Below are positions 26,109-34,404 of a DNA stretch of 38,926 bases, piece after piece. The notes beneath the pieces are model-generated. The model was not told the DNA's origin and did not search any database. It saw only the letters and a program-made list of their open reading frames with translations. The position numbers and the translations under genes are program-made. The DNA lies in the NCBI GenBank assembly GCA_029256485.1, contig JAQSXU010000091.1, forward strand, positions 1-38,926, read 5' to 3'. How positions within the stretch are numbered: position 1 is the first letter of the stretch; the number at the start of each line of letters is the position of its first letter. This stretch comes from Clostridiaceae bacterium. GTDB lineage: Bacteria; Bacillota_A; Clostridia; Clostridiales; Clostridiaceae.

Positions 26109-26357
26109 TTAATTTATTTCAATATAATTATTATTTTCCTTATAATACATTGCTTTTATTTCCAATTCATTGTGCTTAACTAAAGCATTTATTGTATTTT
26201 TTTCATCTTCCTTAAATATAATGCTTATGCCACAACTTCTAGTTATCATGGTGGGAGTTGGCATTATATTGCATTTGATTTGATTTTCCTTTAAAACTCG
26301 TTCTCCCTTCATTGCTTGATGCGTATTTTGAAACGTTATTATATAGTATTTGTCCAT
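26109..26357 (-). CDS. DUF3343 protein, putative sulfur/selenium carrier-like
   Basis: An 82-residue soluble protein of the DUF3343 family. Seen: YYIITFQNTHQAMKGERVL, PTPTMITRSCGISIIF with the single conserved Cys, then a short tail. DUF3343 genes often stand beside TIGR01977-type cysteine desulfurase-like genes in selenium- or sulfur-handling loci. Here such a gene is in the divergent operon at 27182. The ATG at 26357 is used; the upstream GTG at 26366 is part of AAAGGTGAT. Confidence 0.82.
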   Translation of the reverse strand: MDKYYIITFQNTHQAMKGERVLKENQIKCNIMPTPTMITRSCGISIIFKEDEKNTINALVKHNELEIKAMYYKENNNYIEIN

Positions 26358-26512
26358 TAATATCACCTTTCTAATTTTATGTTTACAAATATTGTAATTT
26401 GTTAATTATTACATATACAAGTAGATTATTTTAGATTATAATAAAGTAAGTATTTTATTATATACATATTTCCTTATATATTATATCAAATTATTATTGT
26501 TTGGAGTTAATT

Positions 26513-27169
26513 ATGGATAAGTTTATTGATATTTTAAAGGCTATTCTAACAGGTTGTTTTACAGGTTTTGTTATTTCTATCCCTTTAGGACCAGCTGGTC
26601 TTGAATCTGTAAAAAGAACCATTTCTGATGGCTATAAAGAAGGTTTTTCTGTATCCATTGGCGCACTTAGTGCAGATTTAGCCTATTTATTGCTTATAAA
26701 TGGAGGGCTTTCAAATCTGCTTTCTAAAAATAGAAAGACTGAGGCCTTATTCTGGATATTTTCTGGTTTGATTTTATCTTCAATAGGATATCTTCAAATA
26801 AAAGCAAAGAGTGGTATTGGTGGATTTAAAATTAACTTTTTTTCAAATTCAAAAGCTAAATCTATGCCCTTTTTAGCTGGTTTTTTAATTACTTTCTCCA
26901 ACCCAATGACACCTTCTTTATGGCTGACTCTTAGTGGTACAGTTATCAGAGCATGGTATTATGTTGGACCGGTTTTTTATTATACATTTATAATATCTAT
27001 CATTGCTGGTATGGTTACATGGTTTGCTGTTCTTAACCTTTTAGCTTTAAAAGGATTTAAGATTTTAAATCCTAATGTTTCTAAGAGAACTTCTATTATT
27101 TTACAATTTTCAATTTTTATTATTGGTATAACTTTTGTAATTTTTGGCATAATTAAGTTTATTATTTAG
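26513..27169 (+). CDS. LysE-family exporter
   Basis: A 218-residue membrane protein with six hydrophobic segments, of the LysE/RhtB amino-acid exporter family. The N-terminal signature SIPLGPAGLESVKRTISDGY and GFSVSIGALSADLAYLLL are typical, as is FLITFSNPMTPSLWLTLSG in the middle. The substrate is unknown. Its pairing with a cysteine desulfurase-family gene makes cysteine or a related compound a possibility only. The ATG at 26513 follows TTGGAG by seven bases; an in-frame TTG at 26501 is part of that site. First gene of a three-gene plus-strand operon. Confidence 0.85.
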   Translation: MDKFIDILKAILTGCFTGFVISIPLGPAGLESVKRTISDGYKEGFSVSIGALSADLAYLLLINGGLSNLLSKNRKTEALFWIFSGLILSSIGYLQIKAKSGIGGFKINFFSNSKAKSMPFLAGFLITFSNPMTPSLWLTLSGTVIRAWYYVGPVFYYTFIISIIAGMVTWFAVLNLLALKGFKILNPNVSKRTSIILQFSIFIIGITFVIFGIIKFII

Positions 27170-27181
27170 GAGGTATTCCAA

Positions 27182-28336
27182 TTGAAAATATATTTAGATA
27201 ACGCTGCTACATCCTATCCTAAACCAGATGAAGTTTATAATTCAATCATGAATTATATGATAAATATAGGTGCTAATCCTGGAAGAGGTGCCTCTTCTAA
27301 CGTACTTATTGGAGATAGAACAATATATAAATGCAGAGAAGCTTTAGCTGATTTTTTTAATTTCAATGCTACAGAAAATATTATTTTTACTTCTAATATT
27401 ACAATGTCATTAAATATTCTACTAAAAACAACTATTAAAGAAGGGTGGCATATTATCACTACTTCAATGGAACACAATTCAGTGATAAGGCCTCTTGAAC
27501 ACATGAAATCTTTAATAGATATTGAAGTTGACATAATAAATTGTAATTCAAATGGAGTTGTTGACATTAATTCAATAAAAGACAAAATTAAATCTAATAC
27601 TAAAGTTATTGTTATGTCACATTCCTCAAATATTATTGGCAGCATACAGCCTTTAAAAGAAATTGGCCAATTGTGTAAGAATAATAACATTTACTTTATT
27701 ATAGATTCAGCTCAAAGTGCAGGATGTATACATATTGATTTTTCTGAACTTAATTGTAATGCTATAGCATTTACTGGTCATAAATCATTACTAGGTCCGC
27801 AGGGTGTTGGAGGCTTCATAATTGATGATTTATTAAACTCTGAAGCAACTTCATACATTGAGGGTGGAACCGGCAGCTTATCAGAAAGTATCACCCAGCC
27901 AGACTTTTTACCTGATAAATTTGAAAGCGGAACTTTAAATGCACCTGGTATTGCCGGACTCTTAAGTGGTATAGAATTTATTAATAGAGAGGGATTGGAT
28001 TCTATAAGAGAAAAGGAACAATACTTATCTCAAGAATTTATTAATGGGCTTTTAAATATTGATTCTATAAAATTGTATGGTGATCCTAATGCTAGTAATA
28101 GAACTTCGGCAATTTCAATTAATTCATCCAAAATTAGCAATTCTGAATTCAGCTTTATATTGGATAATGAGTTTGGAATTGTAACTCGTTCAGGGTTACA
28201 CTGTGCTCCGCTTGCTCATAAGACCATCGGCACTTTTCCACAGGGTACTATTCGTTTTAGCTTTGGATGTTTTAATGATATTAAAGATGTTAATTATGCT
28301 CTAAGTTCAATAAATAACATTATTAGGAGGCAATAG
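27182..28336 (+). CDS. Cysteine desulfurase-family aminotransferase (TIGR01977 type)
   Basis: PLP enzyme of class V, 384 residues, related to SufS/CsdA. It would remove sulfur or selenium from cysteine or selenocysteine. Seen: MKIYLDNAATSYPKP at the start, the SMEHNSVIRPLE region with the cofactor-stacking His, DSAQSAG with the cofactor Asp, FTGHKSLLGPQGVGG with the PLP lysine, and RSGLHCAPLAH with the catalytic Cys near residue 340. The start is TTG, seven bases after AGGAGGT, which overlaps the LysE stop. It is translationally close to the YtvI-like gene. Confidence 0.92.
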   Translation: MKIYLDNAATSYPKPDEVYNSIMNYMINIGANPGRGASSNVLIGDRTIYKCREALADFFNFNATENIIFTSNITMSLNILLKTTIKEGWHIITTSMEHNSVIRPLEHMKSLIDIEVDIINCNSNGVVDINSIKDKIKSNTKVIVMSHSSNIIGSIQPLKEIGQLCKNNNIYFIIDSAQSAGCIHIDFSELNCNAIAFTGHKSLLGPQGVGGFIIDDLLNSEATSYIEGGTGSLSESITQPDFLPDKFESGTLNAPGIAGLLSGIEFINREGLDSIREKEQYLSQEFINGLLNIDSIKLYGDPNASNRTSAISINSSKISNSEFSFILDNEFGIVTRSGLHCAPLAHKTIGTFPQGTIRFSFGCFNDIKDVNYALSSINNIIRRQ

Positions 28337-28339
28337 CTT

Positions 28340-29395
28340 ATGGAGAATCTCTTTAACAAATTAGATAAAATAGTAATTTTCTTTATTAGTTATTCCTTAA
28401 TTTTTTTAATTTTTTTCGGTACATTGGATTATACACTTCCTTTTGTTTTGGCTCTTCTTTTTGCTCTTTTTCTTAGGATGCCTACTGAATATTTGATAAA
28501 AAAATTTAAAATAAAGAATTCTTTTGCTAGTTTAATATCTACAATAATTTTTTTTACAGTATTAATTTCTATACTTTCTTTTGGAGTAGTGTCTATTACT
28601 CAAGAAGTCACTCAACTTGGTAAAAGCACTCAAAATTATTTATCTAAAAATTCTTCACAAATTTATGATTCTGTAGAAAATCTAAGAAAGTATTATAGTA
28701 ACTTGGATCCTGCAATATCCAGCACAATTGAGAATAACTTTACTGGAGCTGTATCTAAAATTTCAAATGCGACTGTAGCTGTAACAGGCAAGATTATTTC
28801 TTTGATTATTAGTTTTTTAAGTTATATTCCTTATATTATAATGGTTATTTTATTTACACTCCTTGCCACATATTTCTTTACTAAAGATATGACTTCTGCT
28901 AAAGAAAAGTTTAAGAGTTTGATTCCCGATGATAAGTCAGATAAATTAAATTATATTTTTAATGAATCAAAAAGAATGCTGGGCAACTATCTATTATCGT
29001 ACATGCTTATAATATCAATAACATTTGTTGAAACTATTATTGTATTTTTAATTTTTAGAGTTAAATATGCAATTATTTTAAGTTTAATATGTGCAATAGC
29101 GGATATTTTACCAATTCTTGGGATTGGCACAATTTATATACCGTTAGCTATTATTTACTTTTTTATCATTAAAAATTATTTTACAGCATTTGGAATTTTA
29201 ATTTCCTATATTTTAGTTTCAATTATTCGGCAAATATTAGAACCTAAAATTGTATCATCCTCACTTGGAATTCATCCTGTAGCTGTTCTTGCCGCATTAT
29301 TTATAGGATTAAAAGCCAGTGGCATTTCAGGAATGTTCTTCTGTATATTTTTAGTTGTGTTTTTTAACATATTAAGAAATGTTAAAATTTTATAA
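28340..29395 (+). CDS. AI-2E transporter family protein, YtvI-like
   Basis: A 351-residue membrane protein of the AI-2E/PerM family, closest in style to the sporulation membrane protein YtvI. About seven membrane segments: two near the N-terminus, a soluble charged stretch (about 80-140), then a C-terminal bundle with YFFTKDM, ADILPILGIGTIYIP and the family's ILEPKIVSSSLGIHP. Transport function is unproven for this branch. AGGAGG is inside the end of the previous gene, whose stop is three bases before this ATG. Confidence 0.87.
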   Translation: MENLFNKLDKIVIFFISYSLIFLIFFGTLDYTLPFVLALLFALFLRMPTEYLIKKFKIKNSFASLISTIIFFTVLISILSFGVVSITQEVTQLGKSTQNYLSKNSSQIYDSVENLRKYYSNLDPAISSTIENNFTGAVSKISNATVAVTGKIISLIISFLSYIPYIIMVILFTLLATYFFTKDMTSAKEKFKSLIPDDKSDKLNYIFNESKRMLGNYLLSYMLIISITFVETIIVFLIFRVKYAIILSLICAIADILPILGIGTIYIPLAIIYFFIIKNYFTAFGILISYILVSIIRQILEPKIVSSSLGIHPVAVLAALFIGLKASGISGMFFCIFLVVFFNILRNVKIL

Positions 29396-29400
29396 AATAT

Positions 29401-29430
29401 AAAGTATACATTTTATAAAATGTATACTTT
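29401..29430 (+). terminator. Terminator of the LysE-desulfurase-YtvI operon
   Basis: A perfect 30-base palindrome with half site AAAGTATACATTTTA, five bases after the stop codon and followed by ATATTTTTA. Confidence 0.8.
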
Positions 29431-29491
29431 ATATTTTTATGATTAAGATTTAACTATATTGGTTAAACTTTCTATTAGGATGGTGATTGAT

Positions 29492-30106
29492 ATGAATGAA
29501 AAAGTGATTATTGATTCTAATAGTAAGAATTCCATTAGTTTAGTAAGAGATAATATATATAGTGAGATTTCTCCGGTATTTAAATCAGGCAGGAATATTT
29601 CAATTATCTGTATTGGAAGTGACAGATCTACCGGAGATAGCCTTGGACCATTAGTCGGAGAAAAGCTAAAATTTTTAACTAGAGAACACTTTTCCATTTA
29701 CGGCAATCTTCAATACCCGGTTCATGCTAAAAACTTATTGGAAACATTAGAAACTGTAAACAAAATAAATAATGATCCCTTTATTATTGCGGTAGATGCA
29801 TGTTTAGGAAGCTTGGAACATGTTGGTAACATAATTTTACAAAAAAGTCCATTAATACCTGGTGCTGCAGTAAATAAAGATTTACCACCAGTTGGTAATT
29901 TAAGTATTACTGGCGTAGTAAATATTTCTGGTTCTATGGAATTCATGGTTTTGCAGAACACTAGATTATATAATGTAATGCAGTTAGCTAATTTAATTTC
30001 TGAGGGTATTTATCATAGCATACTAAAAACATTTGGTGGAAGAAAATATTCTTTTCATGGATTGGATTTTTCCAATAGATATAGAAACCAAAATAAAGCC
30101 CAATAA
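29492..30106 (+). CDS. yyaC: Spore protein YyaC (GPR-like fold)
   Basis: A 204-residue member of the YyaC family, related in fold to the germination protease GPR and found in endospore formers. Seen: ICIGSDRSTGDSLGPLVGE with the two Asp (about residues 41-52), YPVHAKNL, AVDACLGSLEHVGN and the Gly/Pro-rich LPPVGNLSITGVVN. The ATG at 29492 follows AGGATGGTGAT; upstream in-frame starts at 29459 and 29480 are less well placed. A yyaC gene near parAB is also found in Bacillus. It implies the host is a spore former. Confidence 0.9.
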   Translation: MNEKVIIDSNSKNSISLVRDNIYSEISPVFKSGRNISIICIGSDRSTGDSLGPLVGEKLKFLTREHFSIYGNLQYPVHAKNLLETLETVNKINNDPFIIAVDACLGSLEHVGNIILQKSPLIPGAAVNKDLPPVGNLSITGVVNISGSMEFMVLQNTRLYNVMQLANLISEGIYHSILKTFGGRKYSFHGLDFSNRYRNQNKAQ

Positions 30107-30113
30107 TATATTT

Positions 30114-30368
30114 TTAGAATAAAGAACTATAAACTCTATTATTTAAAATGTACTCTATTTCATCTATATTTTTACTACCACTATCTATTATAAGGGTACC
30201 ATCAGTTCTTACATTACTTTGCATATTTATATTTTGCAGCCCGCCGTTTTTTATATTGCAAATTATAGCATCACATGGTGAATTACTACTTTCTTCTGTA
30301 ACGGTATATCCTCTTTTTCTTAATTCATTGCTAATATTTTTTAATTCCTTACTAACATATATAATCAT
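30114..30368 (-). CDS. YkuS-like (UPF0180) protein
   Basis: An 84-residue protein resembling the UPF0180/YkuS family: a helix with LKNISNELRKRGYTV, then DAIICNIKNGG, NIN and GTLIIDSGSKNIDEIEYILNNR split over about residues 35-80. Function unknown. The ATG at 30368 has an ideal AAAGGAGGT, but that sequence is the 3' arm of a perfect hairpin (30373-30411), so translation may be low unless the hairpin is opened. A longer frame to 30419 begins inside the hairpin and is not preferred. It is convergent with yyaC, seven bases apart. Confidence 0.75.
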   Translation of the reverse strand: MIIYVSKELKNISNELRKRGYTVTEESSNSPCDAIICNIKNGGLQNINMQSNVRTDGTLIIDSGSKNIDEIEYILNNRVYSSLF

Positions 30369-30372
30369 AGAT

Positions 30373-30411
30373 AAAACCTCCTTTAGGTAATTTTCCCTTA
30401 AAGGAGGTTTT
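30373..30411 (-). promoter_or_regulatory. Hairpin containing the ribosome site of the YkuS-like gene
   Basis: A 13-bp perfect stem (AAAACCTCCTTTA / TAAAGGAGGTTTT) with a 13-base loop lies between the DUF4446 stop and the ATG at 30368. The 3' arm holds the Shine-Dalgarno sequence. The final TTTT on the minus strand could also make it the terminator of the DUF4446 gene. Confidence 0.75.
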
Positions 30412-30428
30412 CTATACAATATTTATTA

Positions 30429-30932
30429 TTAGATTACCTTTGATATTGCATCTTGAAGAACTTGTTTTTCTTCCTGGGATAATTCATATCTTGAGAGTCC
30501 CTTATCTATTGGTTTTGCATAAGTTGTACTTTCATTTCTCCCATATATTCCCGTTAAAATTAATCCGTTATTTTTTGAATCCAACATAGCAACTGAGAAG
30601 CTTAAATCACTTCCTACGTCTTCAAATGCTCTATATCTTATTAATGATACCTTTTGAGTACAGCTTTGTACCCTCAAATTTATACTTTTATATAGTTCCT
30701 TCATGTTTTCTGTATCTTCTTTTACTTTATCTATATTGTCAAAATACTTTAATACTAATTCTTCAATACTCTTACTATCTGTTCCTCTCATGAACTTCTT
30801 ATATTTCTTTTCTAATTTTCCTAATGCATTAAAAAGTATTAATATCATAAATAGCATTATTATTACAATAACTATAAGTCCTAATACTATATATGGTTGA
30901 AAATTATTGAATGTTTTAATTAAATTGTCCAT
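30429..30932 (-). CDS. DUF4446 family protein
   Basis: A 167-residue protein with one N-terminal membrane helix (about 14-36), a coiled-coil-like charged region (40-85) and a small C-terminal domain. That domain carries KVSLIRYRAFEDVGSDLSFS, ALLD-like AMLDSKNNGLILTGIYGR and STTYAKPI. This matches DUF4446, which in clostridia sits directly downstream of parB. Function unknown; the position suggests a link to chromosome segregation or sporulation. Start ATG after AGGAAGGTG. Confidence 0.9.
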   Translation of the reverse strand: MDNLIKTFNNFQPYIVLGLIVIVIIMLFMILILFNALGKLEKKYKKFMRGTDSKSIEELVLKYFDNIDKVKEDTENMKELYKSINLRVQSCTQKVSLIRYRAFEDVGSDLSFSVAMLDSKNNGLILTGIYGRNESTTYAKPIDKGLSRYELSQEEKQVLQDAISKVI

Positions 30933-30953
30933 GTTTCTACACCTTCCTGATAT

Positions 30954-30969
30954 TGTTTCACGTGAAACA
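30954..30969. promoter_or_regulatory. parS site 1
   Basis: TGTTTCACGTGAAACA is an exact 16-bp parS palindrome, placed between parB and the DUF4446 gene. Confidence 0.96.
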
Positions 30970-30977
30970 TATTTATT

Positions 30978-31853
30978 TTATATATTTAACGTATCAATTA
31001 TTCTTTGTAAATCTTCAGTTGAATAATATTCAATTTCGATTCTACCTTTATTATTATTATTCTTTAGTGTAACTTTAGTTCCAAAGTAATTCTCAAGCCT
31101 TCCCCTCAGCTCATTAATAAAAGGATTATTTTCTTTGTTTATATCTCTATTTCTTATTGTATCTTTATTTTCATTTATTTTCTTTACAAGGCTTTCCGTT
31201 TCTCTAACACTTAGTCCTTCATCAATAATCTTCTGTGCTATCTCAAACTGATATTCCCTATTTATTAAACCTAAAATAGTCCTACCATGTCCTTCAGTGA
31301 TTACACCTTCAATTATATAGTTTTGGACTTTTTCATCTAAATTTAATAATCTCATACAATTAGTAATAGCAGTTCTAGATTTTCCTATTTTCATACTTAA
31401 TTCTTCCTGAGTAAAAGAAAAATCTTCGATTAACCTTCTATAAGCTTGTGCCTCTTCAATAGGATTTAAATCTTGTCTTTGTATATTTTCAATTAAGGAA
31501 ATTTCTAAAATTTGTTTTGTACTTATGTCCATTACTACTGCAGGAACTTCCCTTAATTTAGCCTGTTTTGCGGCTCTCCACCTTCTTTCTCCTGCAATAA
31601 TTGTATAGGTATTATTAACCTTTTGTAATATTAAGGGTTGCAATATGCCATATTCCTTAATAGATTGTGAAAGCTGAGCTAATTGAGCTTCATCAAAAAC
31701 TTTTCTAGGTTGTTTCTCATTGGCTCTAATAAGATTTATATCAATTAAGTTTGATGAGACTAGTGTATCATTATATGAATCATTATTATCAATTTGTTCC
31801 GGGATTAAAGCTCCAAGGCCTTTTCCTAGCCCAAATCTTTTATTCGAACTCAC
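30978..31853 (-). CDS. parB: Chromosome-partitioning protein ParB (Spo0J)
   Basis: Binds parS and spreads as a CTP-dependent clamp to organise the origin region; 291 residues. It starts with the ParB head KRFGLGKGLGALIPEQ. The CTPase domain has NEKQPRKVFDEAQLAQLSQS, AGERRWRAAK (GERR motif) and ENIQRQDLNPIEEA. The helix-turn-helix is near FTQEELSMKIGKSRTAITN, and the C-terminal dimerisation tail is NNKGRIEIEYYSTEDLQRI. The GTG at 31853 after GGGGTGAT is chosen; a TTG at 31880 inside parA has no ribosome site. It is coupled to parA. Confidence 0.95.
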   Translation of the reverse strand: MSSNKRFGLGKGLGALIPEQIDNNDSYNDTLVSSNLIDINLIRANEKQPRKVFDEAQLAQLSQSIKEYGILQPLILQKVNNTYTIIAGERRWRAAKQAKLREVPAVVMDISTKQILEISLIENIQRQDLNPIEEAQAYRRLIEDFSFTQEELSMKIGKSRTAITNCMRLLNLDEKVQNYIIEGVITEGHGRTILGLINREYQFEIAQKIIDEGLSVRETESLVKKINENKDTIRNRDINKENNPFINELRGRLENYFGTKVTLKNNNNKGRIEIEYYSTEDLQRIIDTLNI

Positions 31854-31866
31854 TATATCACCCCAT

Positions 31867-32631
31867 TCATTGTCTTTCAATAAATTCCTTAGTTAGGTTT
31901 TCATATGCTAAAGCTCCCCTACACTTATCATCATATAACATAATTGGTAATCCGAAACTTGGAGCTTCAGCCAACCTCACATTTCTTGGTATTGTTGTGT
32001 TATAGACCTTATCCTTAAAGTATTTTTTTACCTCTGAAACAACTTCATTTGATAAATTTGTTCTACTATCATACATGCTCATTATTACACCTTCAACCTG
32101 TAGATTTTTATTTAGTGATTTCTTTACAAGCTGTATAGTATTTACAAGTTGTCCTACTCCTTCTAGTGCATAAAACTCACATTGTATAGGTATTAAAACG
32201 CTATCTGATGCAGTTAACGCGTTTACTGTTAGAAAGCCAAGGGATGGCGGACAATCAATAAATATGTAGTCAAATTTAGTTTCTAGATTTTGGATCTTAT
32301 TCTTAAGTATTGACTCTCTGTTTGATTTGCCAATAAGCTCTACCTCTGCACCAGCTAGTTCCATAGTAGATGGTATAATGAAATAGTTGCTAATTAATTC
32401 ACTTTCCACTACTGCATCATCAATTTTAGTATCTTCATAAGCCATCACATCATAAATAGAAGTTTCAACATTGTTTTTATCAAAACCTAACCCACTAGTT
32501 GTATTACCCTGAGGATCTATGTCAATTGAAAGAATTCTGTAACCTGACATAGCTAAATATGAACATAAATTAATATTGGTAGTTGTTTTTCCAACTCCAC
32601 CTTTTTGATTAAATATTGAAATTACTTTCAA
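31867..32631 (-). CDS. parA: Chromosome-partitioning ATPase ParA (Soj)
   Basis: A deviant-Walker ATPase that binds DNA non-specifically and works with ParB in origin segregation and control of DnaA. At 254 residues it is the standard Soj size. Seen: NQKGGVGKTTTNINL (9-23, signature lysine and Walker A), DIDPQGNTTSGLG (Walker A' region), FIDCPPSLGFLTVNALTA (Walker B) and TTIPRNVRLAEAPSFG near the C-terminus. The start is TTG at 32631, four bases after AAGGTGGTGA. First gene of parA-parB-DUF4446. Confidence 0.96.
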   Translation of the reverse strand: MKVISIFNQKGGVGKTTTNINLCSYLAMSGYRILSIDIDPQGNTTSGLGFDKNNVETSIYDVMAYEDTKIDDAVVESELISNYFIIPSTMELAGAEVELIGKSNRESILKNKIQNLETKFDYIFIDCPPSLGFLTVNALTASDSVLIPIQCEFYALEGVGQLVNTIQLVKKSLNKNLQVEGVIMSMYDSRTNLSNEVVSEVKKYFKDKVYNTTIPRNVRLAEAPSFGLPIMLYDDKCRGALAYENLTKEFIERQ

Positions 32632-32736
32632 GTTTTCACCACCTTACGCATGTAAAATATTTTATCTTAAAGTACAACTATTTTAATTATATATTCTATA
32701 CAAATATAATTAAAGTGTTTTTAGAAATTTAAATAC

Positions 32737-32772
32737 AAAAAAAACTTAACGGGATTAATCCTGTAAAGTTTT
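32737..32772 (-). terminator. Terminator of noc
   Basis: AACTTTAC ... GTTAAGTT with inner GGAT / ATCC forms an imperfect hairpin on the minus strand, followed by eight T. It separates noc from the parAB operon. Confidence 0.75.
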
Positions 32773-32780
32773 TCTGTTTT

Positions 32781-32796
32781 TGTTTCACGTGAAACA
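32781..32796. promoter_or_regulatory. parS site 2
   Basis: A second exact copy of TGTTTCACGTGAAACA, seven bases after the noc stop codon and 1.8 kb from the first. Confidence 0.96.
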
Positions 32797-32803
32797 AAGT
32801 TAA

Positions 32804-33583
32804 TTATTTTTTAGGTATCGTTACAATTATCTGAATGCTATCATTTAAATCTTTAGAAGAATATTGAACTTGCATTCCGTATTTATCAAAAACCTGTTTT
32901 ATAGTATTGATATACACTCTAGGAGAGAAAATACCTTTAATCTTATTTTTATTATCTTTAACGGCTCCAGTTTTTTCCTTAATAAGCTCTTTTTCAATAA
33001 GGCTTTCAGTATTTTTTACGTTTAAGGATTTTTTTATAACTTGATTTAGTACTTTAAACTGTAATTCAGTAGAAGATAATTTTAACAACGCTCTAGCGTG
33101 TCTCTCAGTGAGATTATTATCAAGTATCATTTTTCTTAAATTTTCATCTAACTTTAAAATCCTTAATTTGTTAGCAATTGTAGATTGTTTTTTGCCAATA
33201 GTTTCTGCCAACTTTTCTTGAGTATAGGAGTGCTCCTTAATTAAATTGTTGTAAGCCTCAGCTTCTTCAATGAAATTTAAGTTTTCCCTTTGTAAATTTT
33301 CAAGTAATGCAATTGCTGCAGAATCTTTATCAGTAATATCAATTATAATTGCCGGAACCTCATTTAAACCGATTTTTTTGGCAGCACGCAGCCTTCTTTC
33401 ACCAGCTACTAACTCAAATCTTCCTTCCCCCATTTTTCTTACAGATAATGGCTGAAGAATTCCATATACTTTTATAGATTGAGCTAGTTCATCTATTGCG
33501 TCGTTGTCAAAATATTTTCTGGGTTGATATATATTGGGGTAAATATTCTCTGTAGGTAAATAACTAATATTATTTTGTTGCAT
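32804..33583 (-). CDS. noc: ParB paralogue, probable nucleoid occlusion protein Noc
   Basis: A 259-residue ParB-family protein in the position of noc, between rsmG and parA. Seen: the N-terminal IYPNIYQPRKYFDNDAIDEL, AGERRLRAAKK, LENLQRENLNFIEEAEAY and the helix-turn-helix YTQEKLAETIGKKQSTIANK. Compared with ParB it lacks the FGLGKGLGALIPE head. An N-terminal amphipathic stretch like that of Bacillus Noc is not clear here. Start ATG after AGAGGGATGG. Its call as Noc rests mainly on context; a second ParB is the alternative. Confidence 0.85.
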   Translation of the reverse strand: MQQNNISYLPTENIYPNIYQPRKYFDNDAIDELAQSIKVYGILQPLSVRKMGEGRFELVAGERRLRAAKKIGLNEVPAIIIDITDKDSAAIALLENLQRENLNFIEEAEAYNNLIKEHSYTQEKLAETIGKKQSTIANKLRILKLDENLRKMILDNNLTERHARALLKLSSTELQFKVLNQVIKKSLNVKNTESLIEKELIKEKTGAVKDNKNKIKGIFSPRVYINTIKQVFDKYGMQVQYSSKDLNDSIQIIVTIPKK

Positions 33584-33673
33584 AATAAACCATCCCTCTT
33601 ACGTTTTCCTAATATTAACAATTCTACATTTTTCCAATAATTCCTTCTTTTTTAAAAAATTTTACATAAAGTT

Positions 33674-34393
33674 TTATTTTATAGGTTTTTTAGTGGCCAT
33701 ACCTGCTTTTCTGGGGTATTGTTTAGGAGTCTGTTTAATTTTTCCAATAATAACCAAATTATGTTTAAGATCGCTATCCTCAATATTAACTTCAATAATT
33801 TTCTCTAGATTTCCACCAAGTACACCAATAGCATTTTTAGAATCATTTATTTCCTCAGTAACAGCTGGTCCTTTCATAGCTATAAATTTACCATTTAACT
33901 TCAAAAACGGCAAACAATATTCGCTTAGAGAAGTCAAATTAGCTACAGCTCTAGAAATTGCAAAATCAAAATGCTCCCTATAATTAACATTCTGGCCAAA
34001 ATCCTCAGCTCTTCCATGAACCGCTGTAATATTTTTTAAATTCAATTTATTAATTACCTCATTTAAAAAATTAACCCTCTTATTTAAAGAATCCAGCAGT
34101 ACAATTTTATTTTCACAATTTAAAATATTCATAGGTATACCTGGAAATCCAGCTCCAGTTCCAACATCAATTATACTACACTTATTTTTTAAGTCTTCAT
34201 ATTTAAAAATCTTTATGCAATCAATAAAATGCTTTTTTATTATCACATCATCCTCAGTAATTGCAGTCAAATTTACCTTCTCATTCCACTGCTTTATCAT
34301 ATTCATGTATTCAATAAATTTGTCATATTTTTCATTATCAAAACTCAATCCTATATCTGAACATGCCAAACTTAACATTTCATAATAATTCAT
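33674..34393 (-). CDS. rsmG: 16S rRNA (guanine527-N7)-methyltransferase
   Basis: Methylates G527 of 16S rRNA using S-adenosylmethionine; 239 residues. Seen: KWNEKVNLTA-like QWNEKVNLTAITEDDVIIKK near residue 37, the AdoMet loop IIDVGTGAGFPGIPM (about 73-87), VLLDSLNKRVNFL and the late FIAMKGPAV. C-terminal KQTPKQYPRKAGMATKKPI is the usual rsmG tail. It begins 12 bases after mnmG ends. Confidence 0.96.
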   Translation of the reverse strand: MNYYEMLSLACSDIGLSFDNEKYDKFIEYMNMIKQWNEKVNLTAITEDDVIIKKHFIDCIKIFKYEDLKNKCSIIDVGTGAGFPGIPMNILNCENKIVLLDSLNKRVNFLNEVINKLNLKNITAVHGRAEDFGQNVNYREHFDFAISRAVANLTSLSEYCLPFLKLNGKFIAMKGPAVTEEINDSKNAIGVLGGNLEKIIEVNIEDSDLKHNLVIIGKIKQTPKQYPRKAGMATKKPIK

Positions 34394-34404
34394 ACAAGAT
34401 TCTC

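Noticed and set aside
31854..31880. ParB start at TTG 31880 inside parA
   Set aside because: No ribosome site; GGGGTGAT and the conserved ParB head point to GTG 31853.
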